A stretch of DNA of 56,654 bases from Hominifimenecus microfluidus (GCA_020687485.1 JAJEQR010000023.1:1-56654); one strand, 5' to 3'. Shown: positions 34,221 to 42,491, numbered from the stretch's first letter. Program-made: numbers and translations. Notes: generated from the sequence alone by a model not told the origin.

Positions 34221-34284
34221 AATCTGGGATATAACCTATATTAATGGTATGCAAAAATCTTTGGAAGGAAAAGATGAAAATAAA

Positions 34285-35049
34285 ATGCTGACACAGTTTT
34301 CAAGAACAGAGTTGCTGATTGGCAAGGAAGCCATGGATAAGTTGAATGCGTCCCGTGTCGCCGTGTTCGGTGTGGGGGGCGTCGGAGGATATGTATGTGA
34401 GGCGCTGGCGCGGAGCGGCGTGCAGGCCTTTGACCTGGTGGATGACGATAAGGTGTGCCTGACGAACCTGAACCGTCAGATTATCGCGACGAGAAAGACC
34501 GTGGGCCGTTATAAGGCAGAGGTCATGAAGGAGAGAATCCTGGAGATCAATCCGAAGGCGGATGTGCGGATTCACAAGTGCTTCTTCCTGCCGGAGAATG
34601 CGGCGGAGTTTCCTTTTGAGGAGTATGATTATGTGGTAGACGCCGTGGATACGGTGACGGCGAAGATTGAGCTGGTGATGAAGGCGCAGGAGTGCGGTGT
34701 GCCGATTATCAGCAGTATGGGGGCGGGCAATAAGATGGAGGCCAGCATGTTTCAGGTGGCGGATATTTATAAGACGAAGGTGTGCCCGTTGGCGAAGGTG
34801 ATGCGCCGTGAGCTGAAGAAGCGGGGCGTGAAGAAGCTGAAGGTAGTGTACTCCGAGGAGAAGCCGATGGAGCCGGTGGAGGACATGGCGGTCAGCTGCC
34901 GCAGTAATTGCATCTGCCCTCCGGGCGCGGAGCATAAGTGTACGGAGCGCCGGGCGATTCCGGGTAGTATGGCATTCGTGCCATCAGTGGTTGGCCTGAT
35001 CATCGCCGGAGAGGTCGTGAAGGATCTGTGCGGGCTGCAGAAGCGGTAA
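34285..35049 (+). CDS. tcdA: tRNA threonylcarbamoyladenosine dehydratase
   Basis: TcdA (CsdL/YgdL) cyclises t6A37 of ANN-decoding tRNAs with ATP. The 254-residue protein starts MLTQFSRTELLIGKEAM, the family's usual N-terminus. The nucleotide loop GVGGVGGYV is at 29-37. DDDKVCLTNLNRQIIATRKTVG and VVDAVDTVTAKIELV are E1-like motifs. C-terminal cysteines (CRSNCICPPGAEHKCTERR) are present. An in-frame ATG at 34249 would add 12 residues but has no ribosome site and lies close to the predicted transcription start; I prefer 34285, though its own ribosome site (GGAAGGA) is rather distant. Confidence 0.9.
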   Translation: MLTQFSRTELLIGKEAMDKLNASRVAVFGVGGVGGYVCEALARSGVQAFDLVDDDKVCLTNLNRQIIATRKTVGRYKAEVMKERILEINPKADVRIHKCFFLPENAAEFPFEEYDYVVDAVDTVTAKIELVMKAQECGVPIISSMGAGNKMEASMFQVADIYKTKVCPLAKVMRRELKKRGVKKLKVVYSEEKPMEPVEDMAVSCRSNCICPPGAEHKCTERRAIPGSMAFVPSVVGLIIAGEVVKDLCGLQKR

Positions 35050-35056
35050 AAAATGC

Positions 35057-35085
35057 TTGCATTTTATTGGCAGGTCTGGTATAAT
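35057..35085 (+). promoter_or_regulatory. Strong promoter with extended -10
   Basis: TTGCAT (35057-35062), 17-base spacer, TATAAT (35080-35085) preceded by TG at 35077-35078. It lies about 370 bases upstream of the next gene, implying a long untranslated leader. Confidence 0.75.
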
Positions 35086-35210
35086 TCGCATGTTGCCGGC
35101 TTGCCGGAATAAAAAGAAAACAGTGCGGATAGGGAAATTCAAGCCCTGTCTTTTGCTGCAGAATAACAGACAGTTCGTGACCATCCTGTCTCTAAATAAA
35201 ACTATGGATT

Positions 35211-35356
35211 TGTATAACTATTCAGAGCCATGCGGATTTTAAACAAATGCACGAATCATGCTTGCATGAATGAGGGCATTTGTAAAAATTCATATGGCGA
35301 GAAGCCACAGCGAGATGTAGCGTAAGCGAAATCGAGCTGGGACTCTGAATAGTTAC
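35211..35356. repeat. Palindromic dispersed element, long copy B
   Basis: About 146 bases with terminal inverted repeats ATAACTATTCAGAG and CTCTGAATAGTTAC. Inside, ACAAATGC pairs with GCATTTGT. The right part TAAGCGAAATCGAGCT is the exact reverse complement of the core of copy A. Confidence 0.75.
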
Positions 35357-35376
35357 GGATTTATTGAGATTTTGGA

Positions 35377-35405
35377 GGGCACATATTTGATATGTGTCCT
35401 TTTTA
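35377..35405 (+). terminator. Terminator/attenuator in the queL leader
   Basis: Stem GGGCACATAT (35377-35386) pairs with ATATGTGTCC (35390-35399) with one G-T pair and a three-base loop, followed by TTTTTT. It sits 50 bases before the queL start, where an attenuator would lie, with no gene ending just upstream. Confidence 0.75.
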
Positions 35406-35455
35406 TAGCATTTTTCTGCTCCTGGTCACACTCTGTCCGTTCGAAGGGAGCTTTT

Positions 35456-36196
35456 ATGACACCACCTATTATTTACGATCCGGTGCGGATTTCCGTGATT
35501 CCGGATAAGAATCCGAGGGAAATGGTTATGCTGCGCGGCTGTGGCTGCAAATGGAAGAAGTGCCGCTTCTGTGATTATCATATGGATGCGTCGCCGGATG
35601 CGCAGGCGAATTTTGAACTGAACCGGTCGGTGCTGGATCTGGTAACCGGTCAGTACGGCTGTCTGGAGGTGATTAATTCCGGCAGTTTTCCGGAACTGGA
35701 TGAGGCTACGATGAATTATATTGAGAAAGTCTGTATTGACAGGGGGATTCAGCGGCTTCATTTTGAGTGCCACTGGATGTACCGGAAGAAATGTGAGGCG
35801 CTGCGGGAACGTTTCCGGCAAAAGGGAATCACGATTCAGCTGAAAATCGGTGTAGAGTCATTCGATCACGAGATGCGGGAGAACGTGATGGTGAAGGGCA
35901 TGGCGGAGGACCGCCCGGAGGAGATTGCCCGGTACTTTGACGAGATCTGCCTGCTTTTCGGACTGACAGGGCAGAGCCTGGCGTCGATGGAGAAGGATAT
36001 CCGTCTGGGACTGCAGTATTTTAAGCGAATCTGTATTAACCTGATGGTGGAGAATACCGCACCACTGAAGCCGGATGCGGAGGTGATCCGGATTTTTATG
36101 GAGAACCTGTATCCACTTTATCGGGACAATCCCCGTGTGGATATTTTACTGAACAATACAGATTTTGGCGTAGGAGGAGAGAAAGATGCCGAATGA
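35456..36196 (+). CDS. Radical SAM protein, QueL-like queuine lyase candidate
   Basis: A 246-residue radical SAM protein. Residues 29-39 carry CGCKWKKCRFC: the cluster site reads C31-x4-C36-x2-C39, an unusual spacing instead of Cx3Cx2C. Downstream LEVINSGSFPELDEA, LHFECHWMYRKK and IGVESFDHEMREN are barrel segments. A YhhQ-type queuosine-precursor transporter follows with an 11-base overlap. In Clostridioides difficile a radical SAM lyase (QueL), a YhhQ transporter and a hydrolase salvage queuine; this pair fits that pathway, though I cannot run the comparison. No QueK-like hydrolase is seen. The start at 35456 follows AAGGGAG; an upstream TTG-started frame would include the attenuator and is unlikely. 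Confidence 0.72.
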   Translation: MTPPIIYDPVRISVIPDKNPREMVMLRGCGCKWKKCRFCDYHMDASPDAQANFELNRSVLDLVTGQYGCLEVINSGSFPELDEATMNYIEKVCIDRGIQRLHFECHWMYRKKCEALRERFRQKGITIQLKIGVESFDHEMRENVMVKGMAEDRPEEIARYFDEICLLFGLTGQSLASMEKDIRLGLQYFKRICINLMVENTAPLKPDAEVIRIFMENLYPLYRDNPRVDILLNNTDFGVGGEKDAE

Positions 36197-36887
36197 AATT
36201 TTATTGTTACTGTCGCTTGTGATCTGCTTTGGAGCAACGCTGGTGTTCTATCGCCTGTTCGGCGCGGTCGGGCTGTACTGCTGGACCGTGATGGGGACGG
36301 TTGCCGCGAATATCGAAGTGCTGATCCTGGTGAATGCGTATGGGATGGAGCAGACGCTGGGAAATGTGATGTTCGCGTCGCTGTTTCTGGTTACGGATAT
36401 TTTGAGTGAGAATGTGGGTAAGAAGGAAGCAAATCGCGCAGTGAATCTGGGAATCGCGACTTCCGTTGCATTTATCCTGGTATCGCAGCTGTGGCTGCAG
36501 TACACGCCGAGCCCGAATGACTGGGCAATGCCGAGCATTCAGGCAATTTTTTCCAACACGCCCCGGCTGATGCTGGTCAGCCTGGTAGTATATGGCATCA
36601 CGCAGAAATTCGATGTGTGGCTGTATCACAAGTGGTGGACGTTCACCACGAAGAAATACGGTGACTCGAAGCGCTTCCTGTGGCTGCGGAATAATGGTTC
36701 TACGATGGTTTCCCAGTTCCTGAATACGCTGCTGTTCACGGTCGGCGCATTTATCGGAATCTACGACGGTCCGACGCTGGTTTCTGTGGTTCTGTCGAGC
36801 TATGTGATCTTCCTGGTGACCAGTCTGCTGGATACGCCGGTGATTTATCTTTCCCGGAAAGTAAAAGCTCCGAAAATTAACGAATAG
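36186..36887 (+). CDS. yhhQ: YhhQ-family queuosine precursor transporter
   Basis: A 233-residue integral membrane protein of the VUT/YhhQ family, which imports preQ0, preQ1 or queuine. Six or so membrane helices and the family signature FLVTDILSENVGKKEANRAV (residues about 67-86) are visible, with FDVWLYHKWW and RNNGSTMVSQFLNTLLFT further on. It overlaps the radical SAM gene by 11 bases, so the two are translationally coupled, which supports a shared queuine-salvage role. Confidence 0.88.
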   Translation: MPNEILLLLSLVICFGATLVFYRLFGAVGLYCWTVMGTVAANIEVLILVNAYGMEQTLGNVMFASLFLVTDILSENVGKKEANRAVNLGIATSVAFILVSQLWLQYTPSPNDWAMPSIQAIFSNTPRLMLVSLVVYGITQKFDVWLYHKWWTFTTKKYGDSKRFLWLRNNGSTMVSQFLNTLLFTVGAFIGIYDGPTLVSVVLSSYVIFLVTSLLDTPVIYLSRKVKAPKINE

Positions 36888-36905
36888 TGAAATTCTGAAA
36901 TAGTG

Positions 36906-36975
36906 AAACGCCCCTTTTCATTTGGTCGGATTTGGTGTAAAATGTAGCCAAATCAACCAGAAAGGGGCGTTTTTT
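36906..36975 (+). promoter_or_regulatory. Terminator-like hairpin carrying the next ribosome site
   Basis: AAACGCCCCTTT (36906-36917) pairs perfectly with AAAGGGGCGTTT (36961-36972). Within the loop GATTTGG/CCAAATC pairs further. The 3' arm contains the next gene's Shine-Dalgarno AAAGGGG, then TTTTTT and directly the ATG at 36976. It can both end the yhhQ transcript and block translation of the next gene. Confidence 0.75.
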
Positions 36976-37302
36976 ATGAAACTGATATTTGCGATTATTC
37001 AGACAGATGATACCGATAATGTGGTAGCGATTCTGAACCAGCAGGGATACATGGTAACGAAGCTGAATTCGACCGGCGGTTTCCTGCGCAAGGGAAACAG
37101 TACGCTGATGATCGGTATTCCGGAGGAGAAAGTGAACGATGTGATCCGTATTTTTAAAGAGGAGTGCGGCAGACGTCAGCAGATGATGGACCCGGTGCCG
37201 TATATGGATAATCCGATTATTACGGGAAGCCCAATGGTGCCGATGGTCGTAGGTGGTGCGACAATTTTCGTGGTGGACGTCGAGCGTTTCGAGAAAGTGT
37301 AA
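36976..37302 (+). CDS. darA: Cyclic-di-AMP receptor, DarA/PstA family
   Basis: A 108-residue PII-like protein that binds c-di-AMP in Firmicutes as a trimer. It begins KLIFAIIQTDDTDNVVAILN and has the family core TKLNSTGGFLRKGNSTLMIG, then IPEEKVNDVIRIFKEEC and the closing GGATIFVVDVERFEKV. The start at 36976 is fixed by AAAGGGG and by homologous starts. The ribosome site is buried in the hairpin described just upstream, so expression may depend on opening that structure. Confidence 0.92.
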   Translation: MKLIFAIIQTDDTDNVVAILNQQGYMVTKLNSTGGFLRKGNSTLMIGIPEEKVNDVIRIFKEECGRRQQMMDPVPYMDNPIITGSPMVPMVVGGATIFVVDVERFEKV

Positions 37303-37386
37303 CGACACAGAGGGGAAAGTGGTTGGAGAATGCGGTACTCGCTGAAAGACAGAAAAGTTTGACTTACAGGAGGGAGGAACAACATC

Positions 37387-38052
37387 ATGGAACTTCTGGA
37401 CAAAAAAGGAAGAACAGAAGCAGAATTTCTGGCTTCATATGATAAGAATCGCTATGAGAAACCTTCCGTAGCGGCGGATATCGTGGTGTTTTCCACAGTG
37501 AGAGCAACGGACAAGAGTGAGTCCTATCAGGTGCTGCTGGTTCGTCGCGGCGGGCATCCGTTTCTCGGGCAGTATGCGCTGCCGGGCGGTTTTGTGGAAC
37601 CGGATGAGACGGTAGAAGATGCTGTGTCACGGGAGTTACGGGAGGAGACCGGCGTGACGACGGGAAAAGGCTACCGGAAGGTGACGCCGCAGCTGCTGAA
37701 TGTATACAGTAAGCCGGATCGTGACCCGCGCATGCGTGTGATGAGTCTGGCCTATGTGGCGGTTGTGAACGCGGCGGAAGTGAAAGTGAAAGCCGGGGAT
37801 GACGCAGCGGAAGCCGGCTGGTTCCGGATCAATATGACACGGACAGCCATTAACCGGGAGAGCGGCGTGATTACCTATCATCTGGAGCTGACGCGGGAGG
37901 ATATCTGCCTGTCGGCAAATCTGGATTACCGGCGCTGGTACGGTGTTCTTACGGATAATGAGGAGTGGACGCTGCACGACAGCGAGGGACTGGCCTTCGA
38001 TCATGCGAAGATTATTGCCGAAGCCTTCAAAAAGTGGCAGCGGATGACTTGA
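37387..38052 (+). CDS. Nudix hydrolase
   Basis: A 221-residue Nudix hydrolase. The Nudix box is complete: GGFVEPDETVEDAVSRELRE then ETGV (about residues 61-84). The N-terminus VAADIVVFSTV and VLLVRRGGHPFLGQYALPGG resemble ADP-ribose/NrtR-type Nudix enzymes. The C-terminal 70 residues lack an obvious winged helix. The substrate (ADP-ribose or another nucleoside diphosphate) is not certain. AGGAGGGAGGAA precedes the ATG. Confidence 0.88.
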   Translation: MELLDKKGRTEAEFLASYDKNRYEKPSVAADIVVFSTVRATDKSESYQVLLVRRGGHPFLGQYALPGGFVEPDETVEDAVSRELREETGVTTGKGYRKVTPQLLNVYSKPDRDPRMRVMSLAYVAVVNAAEVKVKAGDDAAEAGWFRINMTRTAINRESGVITYHLELTREDICLSANLDYRRWYGVLTDNEEWTLHDSEGLAFDHAKIIAEAFKKWQRMT

Positions 38053-38077
38053 AAAAGGGAAAAAATTTTACTAAGAT

Positions 38078-38129
38078 GTAATTATTCAGAGTCATGCAGC
38101 GGAATCAAGCTGGGCAGCTGAATGATTAC
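38078..38129. repeat. Palindromic dispersed element, copy C
   Basis: About 52 bases: GTAATTATTCAGAGTCATGC at the left, GCAGCTGAATGATTAC at the right, with the core GCGGAATCAAGCTGGG that aligns with GCGAAATCGAGCTGGG in copy B. It lies between the Nudix and HIT genes. Confidence 0.7.
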
Positions 38130-38163
38130 ATTAAGATATGAGATTTGGAAAGGCGGTTATATT

Positions 38164-38580
38164 ATGCGTGATGAGAATTGTATTTTCTGTAAGATAGCGA
38201 ACGGGGAGATTCCTTCCTCTACCGTATATGAGGATGAGGATTTCCGTGTGATTCTGGATCTGGGACCGGCCAGCCGCGGTCATGCTCTGATCCTTCCGAA
38301 GGAGCATTTCGCAGATATCTGTGAGCTGCCGGATTCCTGGGCGGCGAAGGTTCTTCCTCTGGGCGGAAAGATCGGAAGAGCCATGAAGGCGGGACTTGGT
38401 TGCGCAGGCTTCAACCTGGTGCAGAACAACGGTGAAGCAGCCGGTCAGACGGTGCATCATTTCCATATGCACATCATTCCCCGTTATGAGGGCGGCCCGG
38501 ATATGGTGAACTGGACTCCGGGTACGACAACTCCGGGGGAGATGGCGGAGACCGTGGAGAAGATTAAGGAAAGTATGTGA
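38164..38580 (+). CDS. HIT-family (HinT-like) nucleotide hydrolase
   Basis: A 138-residue histidine-triad protein, likely a purine nucleoside phosphoramidase. The triad H99-F-H101-M-H103 lies in HHFHMHIIP. The N-terminal CIFCKIANGEIPSSTVYED holds the paired cysteines of zinc-binding HinT proteins. The start at 38164 follows GGAAAGG. Its stop codon lies within the left end of repeat copy D. Confidence 0.93.
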   Translation: MRDENCIFCKIANGEIPSSTVYEDEDFRVILDLGPASRGHALILPKEHFADICELPDSWAAKVLPLGGKIGRAMKAGLGCAGFNLVQNNGEAAGQTVHHFHMHIIPRYEGGPDMVNWTPGTTTPGEMAETVEKIKESM

Positions 38581-38652
38581 CGATTCAGATCAGAGTTCGT
38601 GCAGTATAGGCGAAATCGAGCAGAAGTACGGAAGCATTGCGGAATATGTGAC
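38577..38652. repeat. Palindromic dispersed element, degenerate copy D
   Basis: GTGACGATTCAGA at the left overlaps the HIT stop codon. The core TATAGGCGAAATCGAGCAGAAG corresponds to the core of copy B. The right end TGCGGAATATGTGAC is a poor inverse of the left. Confidence 0.5.
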
Positions 38653-38711
38653 AATTCCGAGAGGAAACCAGGAATTGGAAGCAAATATTTCATCAAGCGG
38701 GAGGAAGCGAT

Positions 38712-39356
38712 ATGCCGGATACGGAGCATATGATCTTTATTATGGAGATGATAGGGACGGTTGCATTTGCGGTGTCCGGCGGAATGGTCGCGATCCGGAA
38801 GAATCTGGACCTTTTGGGAATTCTGGTACTGGGTGTCACGACCGCCTGCGGCGGCGGACTGATTCGCGATCTGGTGATCGGGATTCAGCCGCCGATCATG
38901 TTCCTGAAGTCGGTCTATGTGACAGCGGCAGTAATCTCAGACCTGCTTCTGTTCGCAATCGTGAAATGTTTTCGCTCTTCCATGGAGTTCTTGAGCTCTA
39001 AGTTCTACGAGAGAACGCTGAATCTGATGGATGCCATCGGACTCGGTGTATTTACGGTGGTCGGCGTGAATGCGGCGATCCGCTTGAAGCTGGACTCCTA
39101 TGTATTCCTGAAAATCTTTCTCGGCGTCATCACCGGCGTGGGCGGCGGCATCATTCGCGACATGATGGTGATACAGGTTCCGGCGGTTCTGCGTAAGCAT
39201 GTCTATGCCTGCGCATCTATTGCGGGCGCGGTATGCTATGTCCTGCTCTATGACGTGATCACTGCCGGACCGGCGATGATCCTCTCCACGCTGCTGGTGA
39301 TCGCGATCCGCCTGCTGGCAAGGCACTATGAATGGAATCTGCCGAAGGCGATATGA
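38712..39356 (+). CDS. Trimeric intracellular cation channel-like protein
   Basis: A 214-residue membrane protein of the UPF0126/TRIC (YadS-like) family with about seven helices in two repeats. The paired glycine-rich motifs ACGGGLIRDLVIG and GVGGGIIRDMMV show the internal duplication. Bacterial members are potassium-permeable channels or amino-acid-related transporters. AAGCGGGAGGAAGCGAT gives the ribosome site. It is followed by a terminator. Confidence 0.88.
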   Translation: MPDTEHMIFIMEMIGTVAFAVSGGMVAIRKNLDLLGILVLGVTTACGGGLIRDLVIGIQPPIMFLKSVYVTAAVISDLLLFAIVKCFRSSMEFLSSKFYERTLNLMDAIGLGVFTVVGVNAAIRLKLDSYVFLKIFLGVITGVGGGIIRDMMVIQVPAVLRKHVYACASIAGAVCYVLLYDVITAGPAMILSTLLVIAIRLLARHYEWNLPKAI

Positions 39357-39394
39357 TAATGTCCATGGTAATGCAGGAACTGAAGAATAAGGAT

Positions 39395-39425
39395 ACCCAG
39401 ACAATGAGTAGTCCGGGTGTTTTTG
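39395..39425 (+). terminator. Intrinsic terminator after the TRIC gene
   Basis: ACCCAGAC (39395-39402) pairs with GTCCGGGT (39411-39418) with one mismatch, followed by a run of T residues. Confidence 0.7.
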
Positions 39426-39616
39426 TTATACTAGTATACGTTGCCGCCGGGGAAAAATCAACACAATACCGGGAAAGGAAGCAAGTGAGGGAAAATCGGT
39501 AAAAGGCTTCGGATGGGAACGATTCTTAGTCGAATATAATCTGTTTTTTGCTTATAATAGACACGAAAGATAGAAAAAACAGCGATCCATACAATACGAG
39601 GAATCGAGGGGAAATT

Positions 39617-40516
39617 ATGAACCTACAGCAGCTCACCTATTTCCATAAAATTGCAGAACGAAAAAATTACACGAAGGCTTCTCAGGAACTGTCTGTTTCC
39701 CAATCGAATTTGAGCCACTCCATGTCGAAGCTGGAGGAGGAATTGGGCGTTCCCCTGTTCGTGAAAAATGGGAGAAACATTGAGGTGACGGTCCATGGAA
39801 AAAAGTTTGACGAACATGTGGCCTTGATCCTGCGTGAATTGGAACTGGCGCAAAGCGAGGCTCAGGAAGCGGCAGACCCGACGAAGGGCATCATCCGGCT
39901 GGCGGTTTCCCATACCCTGCATTATCATTTTCTGCCGAATCTAATGCGGAGATATAAAGAGATTCCGGAATATCGGAAGATACAGTTTCAGATTCTGGAT
40001 ATGGAGGCCACGGGGATCGGGCTTGCGAAAATCGAGGCTGGGGAGGTGGATCTGGGGTTCGGTGCAAAAATAGACCGGCCCGGTTTTCAATATTTTGACG
40101 TCATGAGTGAGGAATTGATGGCAGTGGTACCGGTGAGCCATCCTTTGGCTCAAAAGGAAAACATTACGTTGGAGGAGCTCTGCCGGGAGCCGCTGGTCAC
40201 CTACAACAGCCAGTGCGGTACTCGCTGCGACCTGGAAAATTTTTTTCGGGAATATGGAGTAAGGCCCAGGCAGATCATCGAGGCCCAGAATGAAAAAATG
40301 ATTGCAAGTATGGTGGCGGCCGGCATAGGCGTCAGCATTATGCCGTGGATCCAGGAGGTCAATGTATACCACGTGGTCTCCGTACCGTTGGAGCATCACC
40401 GGCTGAAACGCTCGCTGTATATGTTTTGGCGGCAGGAGGAATTCCGCCTGCCAGTGGTGGAGCGGTTTCGGAAGTTTGTTGTCAACACGATAAAAAACGA
40501 ACGTGAGCAGAAGTGA
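39617..40516 (+). CDS. LysR-family transcriptional regulator
   Basis: A 299-residue LysR regulator. The N-terminal winged helix-turn-helix (about 1-60) reads NLQQLTYFHKIAERKNYTKA, ELSVSQSNLSHSMSKLEEEL. Residues about 90-295 form the periplasmic-binding-like effector domain. GAGGGG precedes the start at 39617. It lies directly upstream and co-oriented with a TRAP transporter and dehydrogenase operon, so it probably senses that operon's substrate. Ends with an intrinsic terminator. Confidence 0.92.
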   Translation: MNLQQLTYFHKIAERKNYTKASQELSVSQSNLSHSMSKLEEELGVPLFVKNGRNIEVTVHGKKFDEHVALILRELELAQSEAQEAADPTKGIIRLAVSHTLHYHFLPNLMRRYKEIPEYRKIQFQILDMEATGIGLAKIEAGEVDLGFGAKIDRPGFQYFDVMSEELMAVVPVSHPLAQKENITLEELCREPLVTYNSQCGTRCDLENFFREYGVRPRQIIEAQNEKMIASMVAAGIGVSIMPWIQEVNVYHVVSVPLEHHRLKRSLYMFWRQEEFRLPVVERFRKFVVNTIKNEREQK

Positions 40517-40889
40517 CCGGATTGGTATTGCAGGAAAAAGTCTGCGTGATAAGCAAACGCATATCACGCGGGCTTTTTTGTTTTATTCGGAAATTTCAAT
40601 CCATTCAGGGCAGAGCGATTGGTTTCGTAAGTAAAAAGAATCCATGTATTTCGTACATAGTACAATGTATTAATCGCATTAGTAATTTGAGATTATTTGA
40701 TGTAATATAAATTTACAGGCTGCTGAATTAACATTGTTGAGATTAGAATCTTGCAGATAAGAAAAAAGCGAAATGTTGCTGAACAATATATATTTTGCTT
40801 GACGGCACGAACAATGTAGGCGACAAAACGAAAAATAACTGCAAAGCGATGTCAGCGGATATATTGAATGAAATTGGGGTGATTGAATC
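40517..40889 (+). other. Intergenic region before the TRAP operon
   Basis: This 373-base gap holds the LysR terminator at its left end and then AT-rich DNA with several imperfect dyads (for example GTACATAGTAC near 40653), where a LysR-type protein could bind. I see no convincing consensus promoter and no gene. Confidence 0.45.
40544..40584 (+). terminator. Intrinsic terminator after the LysR gene
   Basis: GCGTGAT (40544-40550) pairs with ATCACGC (40563-40569), followed by GGGC and a long T-rich run (TTTTTTGTTTT). Confidence 0.8.
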
Positions 40890-41645
40890 ATGGTTTTACA
40901 GCGTTTTGAGGAAAAGACCGCCCTCATTACCGGCGGCGGAGGGATGGGAAGGGCCGTTGCCCTTCGTTTGCTGTCTGAGGGGGGCCGTGTGCTTGTAACG
41001 GATTATAGCCAGGACATTTTGGCTAGGTTAAAGCAAGAATTCGACGAATTGGGTTACTCTGACCGCACCCGTTTTTTGCTCTCCGATGTGAGAATTTACC
41101 GGGATTGCTGTGTAGCGGTTCAAAAGGGGGTGGAGTGGTTCGGAAAAATCGATATTTTGGTGACCACGGCAGGTATTCTGCGGCATCATCCGATTGATTT
41201 GCTGACGGAGAAGGACTGGAAGGATGTGGTCGATGTCAACCTGACGGGAACCTACAATTCTGTGAAATCCGTTGCCGGCCATATGAAAGACAGGCGGTAT
41301 GGACGAATCGTATTGATCTCTTCCATCGGCGGCCGGACCGGCCGTCCCGGAGTGGGGGTGAATTATGCGGCGACGAAAGGCGGCGTCGTCGGGATGACGC
41401 AGTTGCTGGGCTATGAATTGGGGCCGTGGAATATCACGGTCAACTGTGTGGCCCCCGGCCCCATCGGAGGCGGTATGTTTACCCCCCTTCCTGCCAAAGA
41501 GCAGGAGCGGCTGCTGGAGGGGATCCGGCTGGGACGGATTGGAACCTTTGATGACGTGGCTGCGGCGGTGGCATATTTAGGGAGCGACGACGCGTCCTGG
41601 ACGACGGGTGAGGTATTGGATGTCAATGGAGGCTTACAATATTAA
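40890..41645 (+). CDS. SDR-family oxidoreductase (paralogue 1)
   Basis: A 251-residue NAD(P)-dependent short-chain dehydrogenase. The dinucleotide loop TGGGGMG is at 14-20, the NNAG-like TTAGILR follows, serine lies in LISSIGG, and the catalytic Y159-x3-K163 is in NYAATKGG. The end WTTGEVLDVNGGLQY is typical of classical SDRs. First gene of a catabolic operon with an isomerase, a TRAP transporter and a Gfo/Idh oxidoreductase, so it likely oxidises an imported sugar acid or polyol. It closely resembles the protein at 49581-50330. Confidence 0.9.
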   Translation: MVLQRFEEKTALITGGGGMGRAVALRLLSEGGRVLVTDYSQDILARLKQEFDELGYSDRTRFLLSDVRIYRDCCVAVQKGVEWFGKIDILVTTAGILRHHPIDLLTEKDWKDVVDVNLTGTYNSVKSVAGHMKDRRYGRIVLISSIGGRTGRPGVGVNYAATKGGVVGMTQLLGYELGPWNITVNCVAPGPIGGGMFTPLPAKEQERLLEGIRLGRIGTFDDVAAAVAYLGSDDASWTTGEVLDVNGGLQY

Positions 41646-41663
41646 ATTTAGGAGGACATGATC

Positions 41664-42467
41664 ATGAAACACACTTATTCACTGGTTCACCTGACGAACA
41701 TCGCCTGTTCGCCGCCTGCGTTTATCCGCACGGCCGCAGCGGCGGGATATGATGCCGTCAGCCTGCGGACGATTCCCATGGGACTGCCGGGAGAGGTTCC
41801 GCACGATATCACAGACCGCAAGCTGCGGGCCGAGACCCTGGCGGCATGCCAGGAGACAGGCGTCTGGATCAATGACACGGAAAATGCGAGAATCGATGAC
41901 GGGGTGGACGTGCATAGATATGAGCCGCACCTGGAAGCGGCGGCGGAGCTGGGGATCCGGCATGTACTGAGCAATATCTGGACAGCGGACCGGGGCTTTT
42001 ATACGGAGCAGTTTGGCGAGCTCTGCCGGCTGGCGGCGGTCTATGGCCAGGACGTGAACGTGGAATTTGTAACCTGGGCCAGCGTGGTAAATCTCAGGCA
42101 GACGGTGGAACTGCTGAGGGAGGTGGCCCTGCCAAATGTGGGAATTGTGGTGGATGCCCTTCATTTTTACCGCTCCCGCGTGAATCTGAAGGAGCTGGAG
42201 GGGCTTCCGAAAGAGTGGTTTCGGTTCATGCACCTGTGCGATACAATCCGGGAGATTCCCGACGATCCGGAAATGCTGATTCATACCGGAAGAAAGGAAC
42301 GTCTTTATCCGGGGGAAGGCGCCATTGACCTGAAGGCAATCCTGGAAAAACTGCCGGAGGATATTGTCAGGGGGATAGAAGTACCGCACGTACAGCGCCT
42401 AGAGGAGATCGGCTTTGAGGAACATGCGCGAAGGGCGTTACAGTCGGCAAAGCAGTGCCTGGAATAG
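41664..42467 (+). CDS. Sugar phosphate isomerase/epimerase-like TIM barrel
   Basis: A 267-residue xylose-isomerase-like TIM-barrel protein (AP endonuclease 2 fold). Features are the N-terminal YSLVHLTNIACSPPAFI, NVEFVTWASVVNLRQTVEL, NVGIVVDALHFYRSRVNL with likely metal-binding Asp/His, FMHLCDT and GEGAIDLKAIL. It probably isomerises or epimerises the sugar derivative handled by the operon. AGGAGG is eight bases before the chosen ATG at 41664; ATG 41658 is too close to it. It starts 18 bases after the dehydrogenase. Confidence 0.85.
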   Translation: MKHTYSLVHLTNIACSPPAFIRTAAAAGYDAVSLRTIPMGLPGEVPHDITDRKLRAETLAACQETGVWINDTENARIDDGVDVHRYEPHLEAAAELGIRHVLSNIWTADRGFYTEQFGELCRLAAVYGQDVNVEFVTWASVVNLRQTVELLREVALPNVGIVVDALHFYRSRVNLKELEGLPKEWFRFMHLCDTIREIPDDPEMLIHTGRKERLYPGEGAIDLKAILEKLPEDIVRGIEVPHVQRLEEIGFEEHARRALQSAKQCLE

Positions 42468-42491
42468 CAAAGTAAGAATTTGAGGTGAAAG

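Larger units (their letters stand above)
35050..35455 (+). other. Long leader region before the queuine-salvage pair
   Basis: This 406-base gap begins with a promoter (35057-35085) and contains small hairpins (CCGGCTTGCCGG; AGACAG/CTGTCT near 35169-35192), repeat copy B (35211-35356) and a terminator-like hairpin (35377-35405). No known preQ1 riboswitch consensus is recognisable. I see no gene. Confidence 0.55.

Noticed and set aside
34249-34284. Longer tcdA start at 34249
   Set aside because: No ribosome site, and only about 22 bases from the predicted transcription start; the family usually begins at MLTQF.
35090-35455. preQ1 riboswitch before the queuine-salvage genes
   Set aside because: I could not find the known preQ1 consensus; only a leader and attenuator are supported.
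36186-36887. Calling the YhhQ-type protein a generic vitamin uptake transporter
   Set aside because: The DILSENVGKKEA signature and the overlapping radical SAM gene fit the queuosine-precursor family better.
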